From Bacillus sp. SLBN-46 (lineage in GTDB: Bacteria > Bacillota > Bacilli > Bacillales > Cytobacillaceae), in assembly GCF_031453555.1 (NCBI RefSeq), contig NZ_JAVIZM010000001.1, positions 4,595,001-4,659,000 of the forward strand: 64,000 nt of DNA. Reading direction: 5' to 3'. Position 1 is the first letter of the stretch. Every line of letters starts with the position of its first letter. The notes under the pieces are model-generated. The model saw only the letters and a list, made by a program, of their open reading frames with translations. It did no database searches and was not told the DNA's origin. Below are positions 37,306 through 45,778 of the stretch, one piece after another. The translations under genes and the position numbers were made by a program.

Positions 37306-37830
37306 ATGTTACAACGTCCTTTAACTAGTGAGTATCCTGAATATTATGTACCGTATGTGAACCTGGTTCCCGAAGGAGACCTATTAGCGATTTTAAGTGA
37401 GGATCTAAAAAGTACGATTGAACTTTTTGACGGAATTTCGAATGAAGAGGGACATTTTCGTTATGCCCCAACTAAATGGAGTATCAAAGAAGTTCTCGGT
37501 CATATGACAGATACCGAAAGAATTATGAGTTATCGCCTGCTTCGTATTGGCCGTGGTGACCAAACGGCCTTAGCTGGGTTTAATGAAAATGAGTTTGTAG
37601 AAGGCTCACAAATTAACAAGCAATCAATGAAAGATATACTTGAGGATTTTATAGCAACACGCAAGGCTACGATTACTTTAATTAAAAACATGCCTGCTGA
37701 GGCCTGGGGCAACAAAGGCAACGCCAACAATACGGAAGTGACTACCCGCGCCATCGGCTACATAATTGCAGGTCACGCCATCCATCACAAAAAGATTATT
37801 AACGAGAGATACTTATCTGTGAAAAAATAG
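37306..37830 (+). CDS. DinB/YfiT-type metal-dependent protein
   Basis: 174 residues from ATG 37306 (GGAGGGAGAGG upstream; a longer frame to 37207 overlaps the queT terminator and has no site). DinB four-helix bundle: EVLGHMTDTERIM gives the first metal His near residue 65 and YIIAGHAIHHKKIIN the other two near residues 155-160, an intact three-His site. Members of this fold use thiol cofactors (bacillithiol) in transfer reactions; no substrate is known for this subgroup. Single gene. Confidence 0.85.
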   Translation: MLQRPLTSEYPEYYVPYVNLVPEGDLLAILSEDLKSTIELFDGISNEEGHFRYAPTKWSIKEVLGHMTDTERIMSYRLLRIGRGDQTALAGFNENEFVEGSQINKQSMKDILEDFIATRKATITLIKNMPAEAWGNKGNANNTEVTTRAIGYIIAGHAIHHKKIINERYLSVKK

Positions 37831-37875
37831 GTAGGTAATTTATGCAGGGCTCACTGTATAGTACGAATAAAGATA

Positions 37876-38001
37876 TTATTTCTTACGTGCTGGGATAAAT
37901 GTTCTTGTAAGAAGTTTAATTAAACCAGCTATAGCCAAACAAGGAATCCAGATCGTCATAATGAAGAATACCCTAGACAGCCCTTTGCGACCGATTCCTC
38001 T
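37876..38001 (-). pseudogene. Possible remnant of a small membrane-protein gene
   Basis: A 41-codon open frame on the minus strand reads RKGLSRVFFIMTIW...RTFIPARKK and ends at TAA 37876. It has one clear membrane helix and a basic tail but no convincing start or ribosome site, and its upstream end runs into the 52-bp palindromic repeats. It may be the 3' end of a gene interrupted by the repeats, or chance. No family recognised. Confidence 0.3.
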
Positions 38002-38096
38002 TCACCATGGCCATTTCGGTCGCGTAGATAGTTCCTACGCGACCATTCCCTCTGACTCATGACTATTTCGGGCTCGTAGAAGCCCCTACTTGAACC
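37987..38096. repeat. Second 52-bp-period palindrome array (two units plus a fragment)
   Basis: GCGACC recurs at 37987 and 38039, and ATTTCGG at 38013 and 38065: exactly 52 bases each time. The complete unit has a perfect stem GGTCGCGTAG / CTACGCGACC with a seven-base loop; the next unit is a decayed version (GGGCTCGTAG / CTACTTGAACC). It lies between the converging DinB-type and SemiSWEET genes. Confidence 0.8.
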
Positions 38097-38116
38097 ACCT
38101 ATCTCAGATTCTCTAT

Positions 38117-38392
38117 TTATTTCGCAACTTCTCTTGCACTATACTTTACTTTCAAAGTTAGTATGGTTGCCGATAGGATAAATGTGATCCCGTTTGCCGC
38201 TATGATGGGAATATCCTTCAACAACAAGCCATACATAAGCCATAAAAGCACCCCAATAGTAAACAAGCTGTACATGACAAGTGAAATTCCCTCAGTATTT
38301 TTCTCCTTGATGGTTTTAATCGCCTGCGGCAGGAAGGATAGAGTGGTTAAAACAGCCGCTACATATCCGAATACAGGTATAAACCCCTGCAT
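38117..38392 (-). CDS. SemiSWEET-family sugar transporter
   Basis: 91 residues from ATG 38392; three membrane helices and the PQ motif (TTLSFLPQAIKTIKEKNTEGISLVMYSLF), the hallmark of bacterial SemiSWEETs, which dimerise to pass mono- or disaccharides down a gradient. The ribosome site GGTGGGTG lies in the end of the upstream epimerase gene, two bases before this gene's span, so it is translationally coupled to it. Its place at the end of a sugar-oxidation operon suggests that it moves the operon's substrate or product. Confidence 0.88.
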   Translation of the reverse strand: MQGFIPVFGYVAAVLTTLSFLPQAIKTIKEKNTEGISLVMYSLFTIGVLLWLMYGLLLKDIPIIAANGITFILSATILTLKVKYSAREVAK

Positions 38393-38394
38393 AT

Positions 38395-39363
38395 TTACAC
38401 CCACCACATTTGCGACACAGGCTCTTCAATTAGAACAGATTTTAAATTCACAACTGCTCGCTTAAATCCTTCTTCAATCGACATGATAGGATCCTCATGT
38501 TCGATGCTGACCACATAATCGTAGCCATAGGTGCGGAGTGCACTCATCATGTCAGACCATTCTTTCAAACTGTGGCCGCAGCCCACTGAACGGAAGGTCC
38601 ACGCACGTGAACGCACTTCCCCGTATGGCTGCATATCTGTTAAACCATACATATTTACATTTTCTTGGTCAATATACGTATCTTTCGCATGGAAATGATG
38701 GATGGCATTTTCTTTTGCTAAAATTTTAATCGCAGCCACAGGATCGATTCCCTGCCACCATAAATGACTTGGATCCAAGTTGGCTCCAATCGCATCGCAG
38801 GTTTCTTCACGCAACTTCAATAGTGTATAAGGTGTATGGACTAAAAAGCCGCCATGTAGCTCAAGGCCAATTTTCACCTGATGCTCCTTCGCATACTGGC
38901 CTACTTCCTTCCAGTATGGAATCAGCTTTTCTTCCCATTGCCACTTTAACACGTCTCCATATTCGTTAGGCCAAGGAGTCACCGGCCAGTTAGGGTATTT
39001 GGCGCCATCATGGTCACCTGCAGTACCAGAGAAACAGTTTACCACCGGAACTCCTAACAAGGACGCAAGTCTAATCGTTTTTAAAAGTGTCTCATGTGAC
39101 TGCTTTGCGAATTCTTTCTCAGGAGAGATAGGATTTCCGTGACAGCTAAAGGCACTGATCGTTAGCCCTCGCTCTTCGACTTTTCCGATATATGCCTTCC
39201 GTGCTTCTTCACTTTCCAATAACGCATCTAAATCGCAATGGCTGTTCCCTGGGTAACAACCAGTGCCGATTTCAACGGCATGAAGGCCTGCCTTTTTTAC
39301 GGTATCGAGCATATCCTCGAACGATTTTTCAGCAAATAATACGGTAAATACACCTAGTTTCAT
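38395..39363 (-). CDS. Sugar phosphate isomerase/epimerase-like TIM barrel
   Basis: 322 residues of the xylose-isomerase-like TIM-barrel family (AP_endonuc_2). MKLGVFTVLFAEKSFEDMLDTVKKAGLHAVEIGTG opens the barrel; metal ligands are expected at the Glu of GLELHGG, the Asp/His of NLDPSHLWWQG, His of HFHAKDTY and Glu of SIEHEDP. Relatives isomerise, epimerise or, in recently studied pathways, cleave 3-keto-glycosides. Fifth enzyme of the operon; its start overlaps the previous gene by four bases. Confidence 0.88.
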   Translation of the reverse strand: MKLGVFTVLFAEKSFEDMLDTVKKAGLHAVEIGTGCYPGNSHCDLDALLESEEARKAYIGKVEERGLTISAFSCHGNPISPEKEFAKQSHETLLKTIRLASLLGVPVVNCFSGTAGDHDGAKYPNWPVTPWPNEYGDVLKWQWEEKLIPYWKEVGQYAKEHQVKIGLELHGGFLVHTPYTLLKLREETCDAIGANLDPSHLWWQGIDPVAAIKILAKENAIHHFHAKDTYIDQENVNMYGLTDMQPYGEVRSRAWTFRSVGCGHSLKEWSDMMSALRTYGYDYVVSIEHEDPIMSIEEGFKRAVVNLKSVLIEEPVSQMWWV

Positions 39364-40394
39364 CGGGAAATCCCCTCTCTAAAAGATTCATTACTTTCAT
39401 AGATTCGATCAATAATTTGAGAAACTTGAAGAGCCTCCTCTGGCTTTACAACCAATTCTTCCAAACCCAGACATGCTTGGATAAAGTTTTTTGCCTGTGG
39501 CAGTCCAGGATTCTCTTCACCTGGAATCCAAGCGGCTTGGCTATTTAGCAGCATGCCATTTTTAGTGGTATAAAGCTCAAATGGGAACACACTTAAACCG
39601 CCATCCACTCCAGAAATGCTCAGATGTTCCTTGTCGTCCTTGATATTTGCCGCCCACGAAGTTTCAAACAGCATCGTAGCACCATTTTCAAACTGAGCAT
39701 ACGCTGTGACATGATCATCGACATTAAACGTTTCATGATCAAACTCGCCCCATTGGTTCACTTGATTCGGCATTTTACTTAACGTGTTATAGGTGGTGCC
39801 TGACACCATCGTTTGTTTGGGATTTCCCATTAGCCATAAAGCGAGATCGAGAAGGTGACAGCCATAGTCAATCAGACTTCCGCCTCCTTGAAGATCTTTA
39901 TTCGTAAACACACCCCAGCCCGGCACTTTCCTGCGTCTTAAAGCCTGAACTCTGACTACAAGTGGTGTTCCTACCTCTAGCATGGCCTTCTTTGCTGCCT
40001 GTGCTTCCTTCATGAAACGATAATGATAAGCGATCGCTAGAACCTTATCCGCTTTTTTTGAAGCAGCAATCATTGCTTCACATTCCTCCGCACTTAGTGC
40101 CATCGGCTTTTCACAGAGAACATGAACACCTGCTTCGAATGCAGCAATGGAAATCTCCGCATGAAATTTATTTGGTGTACAAATACAAACGGCATCTACT
40201 TCTGAAAAAAGGTCCTGATAGTTCTCAAACACGTGTGGAATCTGATGTTTTTCAGCGGTTTCTTTGGCACGGTCCACATTCACATCACTGAGAGCTGTTA
40301 TTTTACATACGTCACTAAGCTGTAAAAAAGCAGGGATATGACGGCCCTGCGCTATACCGCCAACCCCTATAATGCCAATTCGTAGTTTTTTCAT
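39360..40394 (-). CDS. Gfo/Idh/MocA family oxidoreductase
   Basis: 344 residues. An N-terminal Rossmann domain (LRIGIIGVGGIAQGRHIPAF) binds NAD(P); the EKPMALSAEECEAM motif near residue 95 is the family's conserved Glu-Lys-Pro. The C-terminal domain holds the substrate site (DYGCHLLDLALW). It probably oxidises or reduces a sugar or cyclitol. The codons for TMVSGTT contain GGTGTCAGGCACC, the same sequence as the dispersed palindromes. It overlaps both neighbours by four bases (ATGA type). Confidence 0.9.
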   Translation of the reverse strand: MKKLRIGIIGVGGIAQGRHIPAFLQLSDVCKITALSDVNVDRAKETAEKHQIPHVFENYQDLFSEVDAVCICTPNKFHAEISIAAFEAGVHVLCEKPMALSAEECEAMIAASKKADKVLAIAYHYRFMKEAQAAKKAMLEVGTPLVVRVQALRRRKVPGWGVFTNKDLQGGGSLIDYGCHLLDLALWLMGNPKQTMVSGTTYNTLSKMPNQVNQWGEFDHETFNVDDHVTAYAQFENGATMLFETSWAANIKDDKEHLSISGVDGGLSVFPFELYTTKNGMLLNSQAAWIPGEENPGLPQAKNFIQACLGLEELVVKPEEALQVSQIIDRIYESNESFREGISR

Positions 40395-41425
40395 CGTTCT
40401 CTCACTCTTACAATCTGTTTTGTTTCATTTGATTCGAGCGCAGCCAAAATGACATTTAAAGACTTCATGCCTTCCTCACCGGGTACAGGAGGCTCTTGAT
40501 TGGTCACAACAGCATTAACAAATAGATCAATTACACGCGAATTGTTTTGACCGCCATCTTCATTTGACTGGATCCTACCCAACTGGTAATTGACCACCTC
40601 ACCATTCTTATATTGAAAAACTAGCGAGTTAACCGGGTCATCCTCTAAACGAAGAATCGCTTTTTCACCATAAATAATCGTCGAATTATCTTCTTTGCTT
40701 ACATAGGCCCAACTGGCAGCAAGCGTTCCAATGATTCCACTTTCCGTTTTTAAAATACAAACCGCATTGTCATCCACATCCGCAAATTCCTTCGCACTTG
40801 TTTCTACGAAAGAACCCACTTCAACAATCTCTTCCCCAAGTAGATAACGCAGTAAATCTGTTTTGTGGACACCTAGATCGCCCATCGCTCCAACAAATGC
40901 TTTTTCCTTTTGGAAAAACCAGCTTTCTTTTCCATCCACACTCCAGCCTTCTGGACCACCGTGTCCAAATGCTGTACGAAAACTATAAATTTTCCCGATT
41001 TCTCCACTTTCAATGAGCTTACGTGCTTTTTGATGAGACGGTACAAAGCGTTGATTATGAGCAATCATCAGCTTTTTGCCACATTCCTTGGCAGCTGCAA
41101 TCATAGCTTCTGCTTCTTGTTTTGAAGTAGCCATTGGTTTTTCACAGAGGACATGAACCCCGGCCTGTAAAGCAGCAATGGAGATTGGCGCATGAAGGTA
41201 GTTTGGTGTACAAACACTAACCGCGTCTACTCCGCCAGCATTCAATAGCTCTTCATAACTTGTATAGGCTTTAGCTCCAAATTTCTCCGCCACTTCTTTC
41301 GCACGCTCTTCATTGATATCACAAACCGCAACAAGTTCTACATGTTTATTTGCTTTATATTCAGGTAAATGACGATGCTGGGCAATACTGCCGCATCCTA
41401 TGACAGCTACGCGTAATTTTCCCAT
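40391..41425 (-). CDS. Gfo/Idh/MocA family oxidoreductase
   Basis: 344 residues, a paralog of the next gene with the same plan: LRVAVIGCGSIAQHRHLPEY (Rossmann), CEKPMATSKQEAEAM near residue 95, then DLGVHKTDLLRYLLGEE with the catalytic-type Lys/His positions. The two dehydrogenases are probably not redundant; one could oxidise the incoming glycoside and the other reduce the keto-sugar released. Two bases separate its start from the ThuA-like gene's stop. Confidence 0.9.
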   Translation of the reverse strand: MGKLRVAVIGCGSIAQHRHLPEYKANKHVELVAVCDINEERAKEVAEKFGAKAYTSYEELLNAGGVDAVSVCTPNYLHAPISIAALQAGVHVLCEKPMATSKQEAEAMIAAAKECGKKLMIAHNQRFVPSHQKARKLIESGEIGKIYSFRTAFGHGGPEGWSVDGKESWFFQKEKAFVGAMGDLGVHKTDLLRYLLGEEIVEVGSFVETSAKEFADVDDNAVCILKTESGIIGTLAASWAYVSKEDNSTIIYGEKAILRLEDDPVNSLVFQYKNGEVVNYQLGRIQSNEDGGQNNSRVIDLFVNAVVTNQEPPVPGEEGMKSLNVILAALESNETKQIVRVRER

Positions 41426-41427
41426 GA

Positions 41428-42153
41428 TTATTTTCCTCCTTTAATCACTTCTAATGGTTTGGCGTTTCCGTAAACTGGACGTTCGCGTTTCACTGGATTA
41501 GCCCATTTAACCGCGTTACTAATGACACGCTGAATTTCTTTGTTATGATAAGTCGGATAGGTTTCATGTCCTGGGCGGAAGTAGAAAACCTTACCGTTAC
41601 CGCGCTTATACGTACAGCCGCTGCGGAATACTTCTCCACCTTCAAACCAACTGGTAAAAATCAGCTCATCTGGCTGCGGGATATCAAAGTGCTCTCCGTA
41701 CATTTCTTCTTTTTCTAGTTCAATATATTCCGAGATTCCTTCTGTAATAGGATGACTTGGGCTAACAACCCAGAGGCGTTCCTTTTCATCTGCTTCCCGC
41801 CATTTCAAATCGCAGCTTGTTCCCATTAATGTTTTAAAGATTTTTGAAAAATGGCCAGAGTGAAGAACAATGAGCCCCATGCCATCAAGGACACGCTGTT
41901 GGACCTTTTGCACAATTTCATCTTTTACTTCACCATGTGCGAGATGCCCCCACCAAACTAACACATCTGTATTTGCCAATACTTCATCTGTTAAGCCATG
42001 CTCAGGTTCATCTAATGTAGCGGTTCTAGTGTCGAAACCTTCCGCTTCAAGAAATGCTGCAATGGCCCCGTGAATTCCATTTGGGTAAATATCTCTAACC
42101 ACAGGGTTTTTCTGTTCATGTCGGTTTTCATTCCATACTGTTACGTTTAACAT
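41428..42153 (-). CDS. ThuA-like domain protein
   Basis: 241 residues, single ThuA domain (class-I glutamine-amidotransferase-like fold). [30 protein letters not shown] and [10 protein letters not shown], then [32 protein letters not shown], match the family. In Sinorhizobium the thuAB genes serve trehalose/sucrose use through 3-keto intermediates. Here it stands between an epimerase-type and a dehydrogenase gene, the expected surroundings for such a pathway. Enzymatic activity is inferred. Confidence 0.88.
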   Translation of the reverse strand: MLNVTVWNENRHEQKNPVVRDIYPNGIHGAIAAFLEAEGFDTRTATLDEPEHGLTDEVLANTDVLVWWGHLAHGEVKDEIVQKVQQRVLDGMGLIVLHSGHFSKIFKTLMGTSCDLKWREADEKERLWVVSPSHPITEGISEYIELEKEEMYGEHFDIPQPDELIFTSWFEGGEVFRSGCTYKRGNGKVFYFRPGHETYPTYHNKEIQRVISNAVKWANPVKRERPVYGNAKPLEVIKGGK

Positions 42154-42188
42154 CTATAACGACTCCTTTTTACTTTTATAAAAATTTA

Positions 42189-42959
42189 TTATTTAGACGT
42201 CAGCTTCTCTTTTAAGAAATTAATACTTATTTCAATACTTTCAAATGGGGTCCGGCGGCTGAAATCCTGCTCCACGATCCACCAGTCTACACCAGCGTCC
42301 ACTCCTAAATTGAGTACGCTTTCAATATCAACGCCACCTGTTCCAAGTTCAGCAAAATATTGTTCCTCATCTGTTGTCATATCTTTTAAATGGATGAGCG
42401 GTGTACGATTTCTGTATCGGTTCATCCACTCCACTGGCTTTTCACCAGCTTTGGTCAGCCAATAAACATCTAGTTCTGCCTTAACGTTTTCGGCATTAGT
42501 ATCTTCAAATATGGATTCTAACGCTGTCCTTCCGTCAGAGAGTCGTTCTAATTCAAAATCGTGATTATGATAGCAAAGAGTAATGCCTTCTTGACGACAT
42601 TTTTGACCCGCTTGCTCTAAAAGAAGAATTAATGCTTGATAATCTTGTTCTGTCCGACGTTCGGGTAGGAGGTAAGGACAGACAACATATTTGCTACCTA
42701 GTAGTTTTTGGTCTTCTATTACTTGTTCCAAATTCGATTCTAAGTCCTCAAGCGGCACATGGCTTGCTGCAGCTTGAAGCCCCAATTCATCCAAGACCTT
42801 TTTTACTTCTAGTACTGGTAATCCACCGTACCCAGCAAATTCCACCCCGTTGAATCCAAGCTCTGCCACTTTCCTTAAAGTACCAACAAAATCCACTTCA
42901 GATTCTTCCCTTAAGGTGTACATTTGGACAGCAATTGGTATAGTTGTTGTCAATCTCAT
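42189..42959 (-). CDS. Sugar phosphate isomerase/epimerase-like TIM barrel
   Basis: 256 residues, xylose-isomerase-like barrel (IPIAVQMYTLREESEVDFVGTLRKVAELGFNGVEFAGYGG). Putative ligands: Glu of GVEFAGY, His-Asn-His in CYHNHDFE, Asp of AELDVYW, His of LIHLKDM, Glu of WWIVEQD. First gene of the six-gene operon, 35 bases before the ThuA-like gene. It differs clearly from the barrel at 38395, so the two have separate roles. Confidence 0.88.
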   Translation of the reverse strand: MRLTTTIPIAVQMYTLREESEVDFVGTLRKVAELGFNGVEFAGYGGLPVLEVKKVLDELGLQAAASHVPLEDLESNLEQVIEDQKLLGSKYVVCPYLLPERRTEQDYQALILLLEQAGQKCRQEGITLCYHNHDFELERLSDGRTALESIFEDTNAENVKAELDVYWLTKAGEKPVEWMNRYRNRTPLIHLKDMTTDEEQYFAELGTGGVDIESVLNLGVDAGVDWWIVEQDFSRRTPFESIEISINFLKEKLTSK

Positions 42960-42999
42960 CCCTCATTTCTGCTAGCTATTTATATTACTTATTTGATAC

Positions 43000-43013
43000 C
43001 ATCATATATGATG
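43000..43013. promoter_or_regulatory. Palindrome in the divergent AraC/operon region
   Basis: CATCATATATGATG is a perfect 14-base palindrome midway between the divergent starts (42959 and 43089). It could be an operator; AraC proteins more often bind direct repeats, so this is tentative. Confidence 0.35.
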
Positions 43014-43088
43014 TACCTTAAAATAAACATAAACGATATAATGAAAACATCTACTATTTTGCTATTTGTTTTTTTAAGGAGTGGAACT

Positions 43089-43862
43089 ATGAGCTTGAAG
43101 ATCTATTTCTGCGGATATTCCTACCATACACAAGGGTATTATTCTCAGCATAAATCCGGATTTCCTGGATACCTTTTTCGACTACAAACGGAAGGTTTCT
43201 GTGAAGTAGTCGTAAAAGGAAAACGAAGGACTCTTGAAAAGGGTGACCTTTTGATTATTCAACCAGGTGATTATTATGAGTTATTAGTTGAGGCCGGCCA
43301 AAGCAGCGCGGATTACCATTTATCATGCAAAGGGGACTGGGTGGATGTATGGTGGGAACGTTCGGCAAAGCCTACGATCTCTAAAATAGATTTGGACGAA
43401 AAAACAATGGCTCTCTGGCGTCATTTAAGTGTGGAGGAACGCCGGCCTTCATCTGAGGAAAATAAAGAGCTTTCTGAATACCTACTAAGAGCACTTTGTT
43501 TATCCTTAGAACGGGCAGTTAATGAAACGGCTCCCTCCTTTAATAGGCCCTTTACAGTTACACGTATGATGCGCTTTATTGAAGAGCATGCAACAACCTC
43601 CTTTAAAGTAGAAGAAGTGGCGAAGCACGCTGGGCTTAGCGTTTCTCGCTCAGTTCATTTGTTTAAAAGCAGTGTTGGAAAAACAATGATTGAGTACGCC
43701 CTCGAAGTCCGTTTGTCTGCTGCGATGGAGCGAATGAAATACACCACGATGACACTTGAGCAAATTGCCGAGGATTGCGGTTTCGGATCCTACCCTTATT
43801 TTCATAGAGTATTTCAAAAAAAGTATAGCATAGCTCCCGGTGCGTATAGGCAGCAGGAATAA
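43089..43862 (+). CDS. AraC-family transcriptional regulator
   Basis: 257 residues from ATG 43089 (AAGGAGTGG upstream; a longer frame reaches 42924 across the divergent promoter). The N-terminal cupin-type effector domain (CEVVVKGKRRTLEKGDLLIIQPGDYYELLVEAG) is followed by a double helix-turn-helix (VEEVAKHAGLSVSRSVHLFKSSVGKTMIEYALEVRLSAAMERM...QIAEDCGFGSYPYFHRVFQKKYSIAPGAYR). It is divergent from the sugar operon and is the obvious candidate to control it. Confidence 0.9.
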   Translation: MSLKIYFCGYSYHTQGYYSQHKSGFPGYLFRLQTEGFCEVVVKGKRRTLEKGDLLIIQPGDYYELLVEAGQSSADYHLSCKGDWVDVWWERSAKPTISKIDLDEKTMALWRHLSVEERRPSSEENKELSEYLLRALCLSLERAVNETAPSFNRPFTVTRMMRFIEEHATTSFKVEEVAKHAGLSVSRSVHLFKSSVGKTMIEYALEVRLSAAMERMKYTTMTLEQIAEDCGFGSYPYFHRVFQKKYSIAPGAYRQQE

Positions 43863-43887
43863 TTTTTGGATGGAACTGTAACAAAAT

Positions 43888-43930
43888 AAGACTCCTCTTG
43901 CATCGATTAGATACAGTGGAGTCTTTTTTA
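43888..43930. terminator. Terminator between the AraC gene and endonuclease-like gene
   Basis: AAGACTCC (43888-43895) pairs with GGAGTCTT (43918-43925), followed by T5 on the plus strand; the loop is long (22 bases). Confidence 0.75.
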
Positions 43931-43948
43931 TTTTTTCATATGTTTTGA

Positions 43949-44752
43949 TTAAAATTCTTCAGACAAGTTAACTTCTACTCCAAAATGGTCGGAAACAACC
44001 ATTCGATTGACATTATTAAAGATTACCTTTGAATAGTCTACCTGAACAGGCTTATTCGTTAAAATTAAATCAATTCTTAGGTCTTGCTTGTTGTTGCTCC
44101 AACCTGAGATTTTCCCTTTCACGGTAATTCCTTCATCTTTTTCATCCGTCATTTGGTAAGTATCATAAAGACCATGGTTGATCAAATACTCATATCCCTC
44201 TCCCTTAAGAGAAGCATCGTTGTTAAAATCACCCATGAGATAAACGGTTTGATCCAAATTTATATGCTGCAGCAGCTTGTCCGCTTGCCCCTTAAAAGGT
44301 TCCTCTTCATCGTGCCACCACCCCATATGACAGGAATAAAAGGTTAGTAATTTGTTATTGTAGGAAATGGTTGCTCCGACAATTCTACGTGTTTTCCAGT
44401 TAGTAGCGTAATCTACACTGTCAGAAACGAAGAATGAGTGTTCCTCAACGATTGGGTGCTTCGTTAGAATGGCAACGCCTTCCTCATAGGTGCCATTTGT
44501 AATATAGTGGGATACATCCCACACTAAGAAATATTCAGCTACACCCAGCTTTTCTAACTCTTGTAACAAAACATATACATAATTGTTTTTCTTAACTTTC
44601 CCGTCCACATACTCTGCTTCAAGTGCTTGACTTACCTCTTGCAATGCAATGACATCATATGATTTTTCCTTAATGGTTTGTGCCAAGTATTTTATCTTTT
44701 CTATTTGATTTTCCTCATGCCATGAATGGCAATTTAAAGTTAAAAGTCTCAT
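43949..44752 (-). CDS. Endonuclease/exonuclease/phosphatase family protein
   Basis: 267 residues of the DNase I-like metal-dependent fold: LLTLNCHSWHEENQIEKI (Asn), YDVIALQEVSQ (metal Glu), FYSCHMGWW, YLMGDFNN (catalytic Asp/Asn) and VSDHFGVEVNL (catalytic His). There is no signal peptide. Members cut nucleic acids, or phosphoester bonds of lipids or inositol phosphates; the substrate is not readable from the sequence. Single gene, divergent in layout from nothing; its 3' end faces the AraC gene. Confidence 0.88.
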   Translation of the reverse strand: MRLLTLNCHSWHEENQIEKIKYLAQTIKEKSYDVIALQEVSQALEAEYVDGKVKKNNYVYVLLQELEKLGVAEYFLVWDVSHYITNGTYEEGVAILTKHPIVEEHSFFVSDSVDYATNWKTRRIVGATISYNNKLLTFYSCHMGWWHDEEEPFKGQADKLLQHINLDQTVYLMGDFNNDASLKGEGYEYLINHGLYDTYQMTDEKDEGITVKGKISGWSNNKQDLRIDLILTNKPVQVDYSKVIFNNVNRMVVSDHFGVEVNLSEEF

Positions 44753-44791
44753 TTATGTATTACCTCGATGTTTTTTTAAAATATTGTATCA

Positions 44792-45670
44792 CTACCATCT
44801 AAAGTTGGAAATAAACTTGAGAAACTCTATTTGTTTTGAATGTTCATATTTCATAATCGCGTGGGTGTTAGCTTCAGGCAAATTGATAGACTCACAATGT
44901 ACTTCAATCAATCTGCCTTCTAATAACTCTCTTCTCACAGTAGAGGTTGGCAGGAAGGATACTCCTAACCCCTCAATAATAAACCTTTTGGTAATGTGCA
45001 CCTGTGACACCTTCATCATTCGGACACTTGGATACTTACTTTTTACCACTCTTGAAAGAAGATCCCAATAACCTGGATGATTGTGAGTTAACAGATAATT
45101 GGTTGTTAACACTTCTTCTTCATCTAAGGGAGGTGCTGATTCTGAATCTCTCCCATCGTGTGGGGCAACTAATATTACGTTATCTTTAGCTAAAAGCTTA
45201 CAAATCAAACTCTGATTTGTACTGTTCAAACAAGACAGCCCCAAATCTACTTCTTCCCTTAAGACAGCCTGTTCAATTTCAACAGATTCAATAATTTTGA
45301 CAGAAATCTCCACTTCCGGATACTGCTTTGTATAGCTTTTTAATACGTAAGGTAAAATCGTATCAGCGATTAGAGGGGATATACCAAGTGTTAACTTCCT
45401 TGTGTATCCTTGACTAAAGGTATTCAAATCCTCGAGCCCCTGTTGATAAACCTCCAGCAATTTCTTCGCGTGAATCAAATATCGTTTTCCTTCCTCAGTC
45501 AGTTTAATTTTTCTTCCCTCTCGATGAAATAAAAGAATACCCAGCTCTTTTTCCAGCTGTTTTATATGAACCGTTACAGAAGGCTGTGAAATGAATAATA
45601 ATTCTGCTGTTCTTCTGAAATTCCCACAATCTGCTGCAGTAACAAATGTATTAAGCCACTGAAACTCCAT
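44792..45670 (-). CDS. citR: LysR-family regulator of citrate synthase
   Basis: 292 residues from ATG 45670 (AAGGAGT eight bases upstream; an earlier GTG overlaps that site). The N-terminal winged HTH (EFQWLNTFVTAADCGNFRRTAELLFISQPSVTVHIKQLEKELG) is followed by a LysR effector domain (LTLGISPLIADTILPYVL). The divergent arrangement with a citrate synthase gene is the same as citR-citA in B. subtilis, where CitR represses citA; the name rests on that synteny and similarity. Confidence 0.85.
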   Translation of the reverse strand: MEFQWLNTFVTAADCGNFRRTAELLFISQPSVTVHIKQLEKELGILLFHREGRKIKLTEEGKRYLIHAKKLLEVYQQGLEDLNTFSQGYTRKLTLGISPLIADTILPYVLKSYTKQYPEVEISVKIIESVEIEQAVLREEVDLGLSCLNSTNQSLICKLLAKDNVILVAPHDGRDSESAPPLDEEEVLTTNYLLTHNHPGYWDLLSRVVKSKYPSVRMMKVSQVHITKRFIIEGLGVSFLPTSTVRRELLEGRLIEVHCESINLPEANTHAIMKYEHSKQIEFLKFISNFRW

Positions 45671-45778
45671 ACCCACTACTCCTTATGAAAAATATTAATC
45701 AATTACTTTAAAATTATTCAATATTCTTAATTATGTTTATTTTATAGAATATAGTAATCAAAGGGAAGGAGTGATTGG

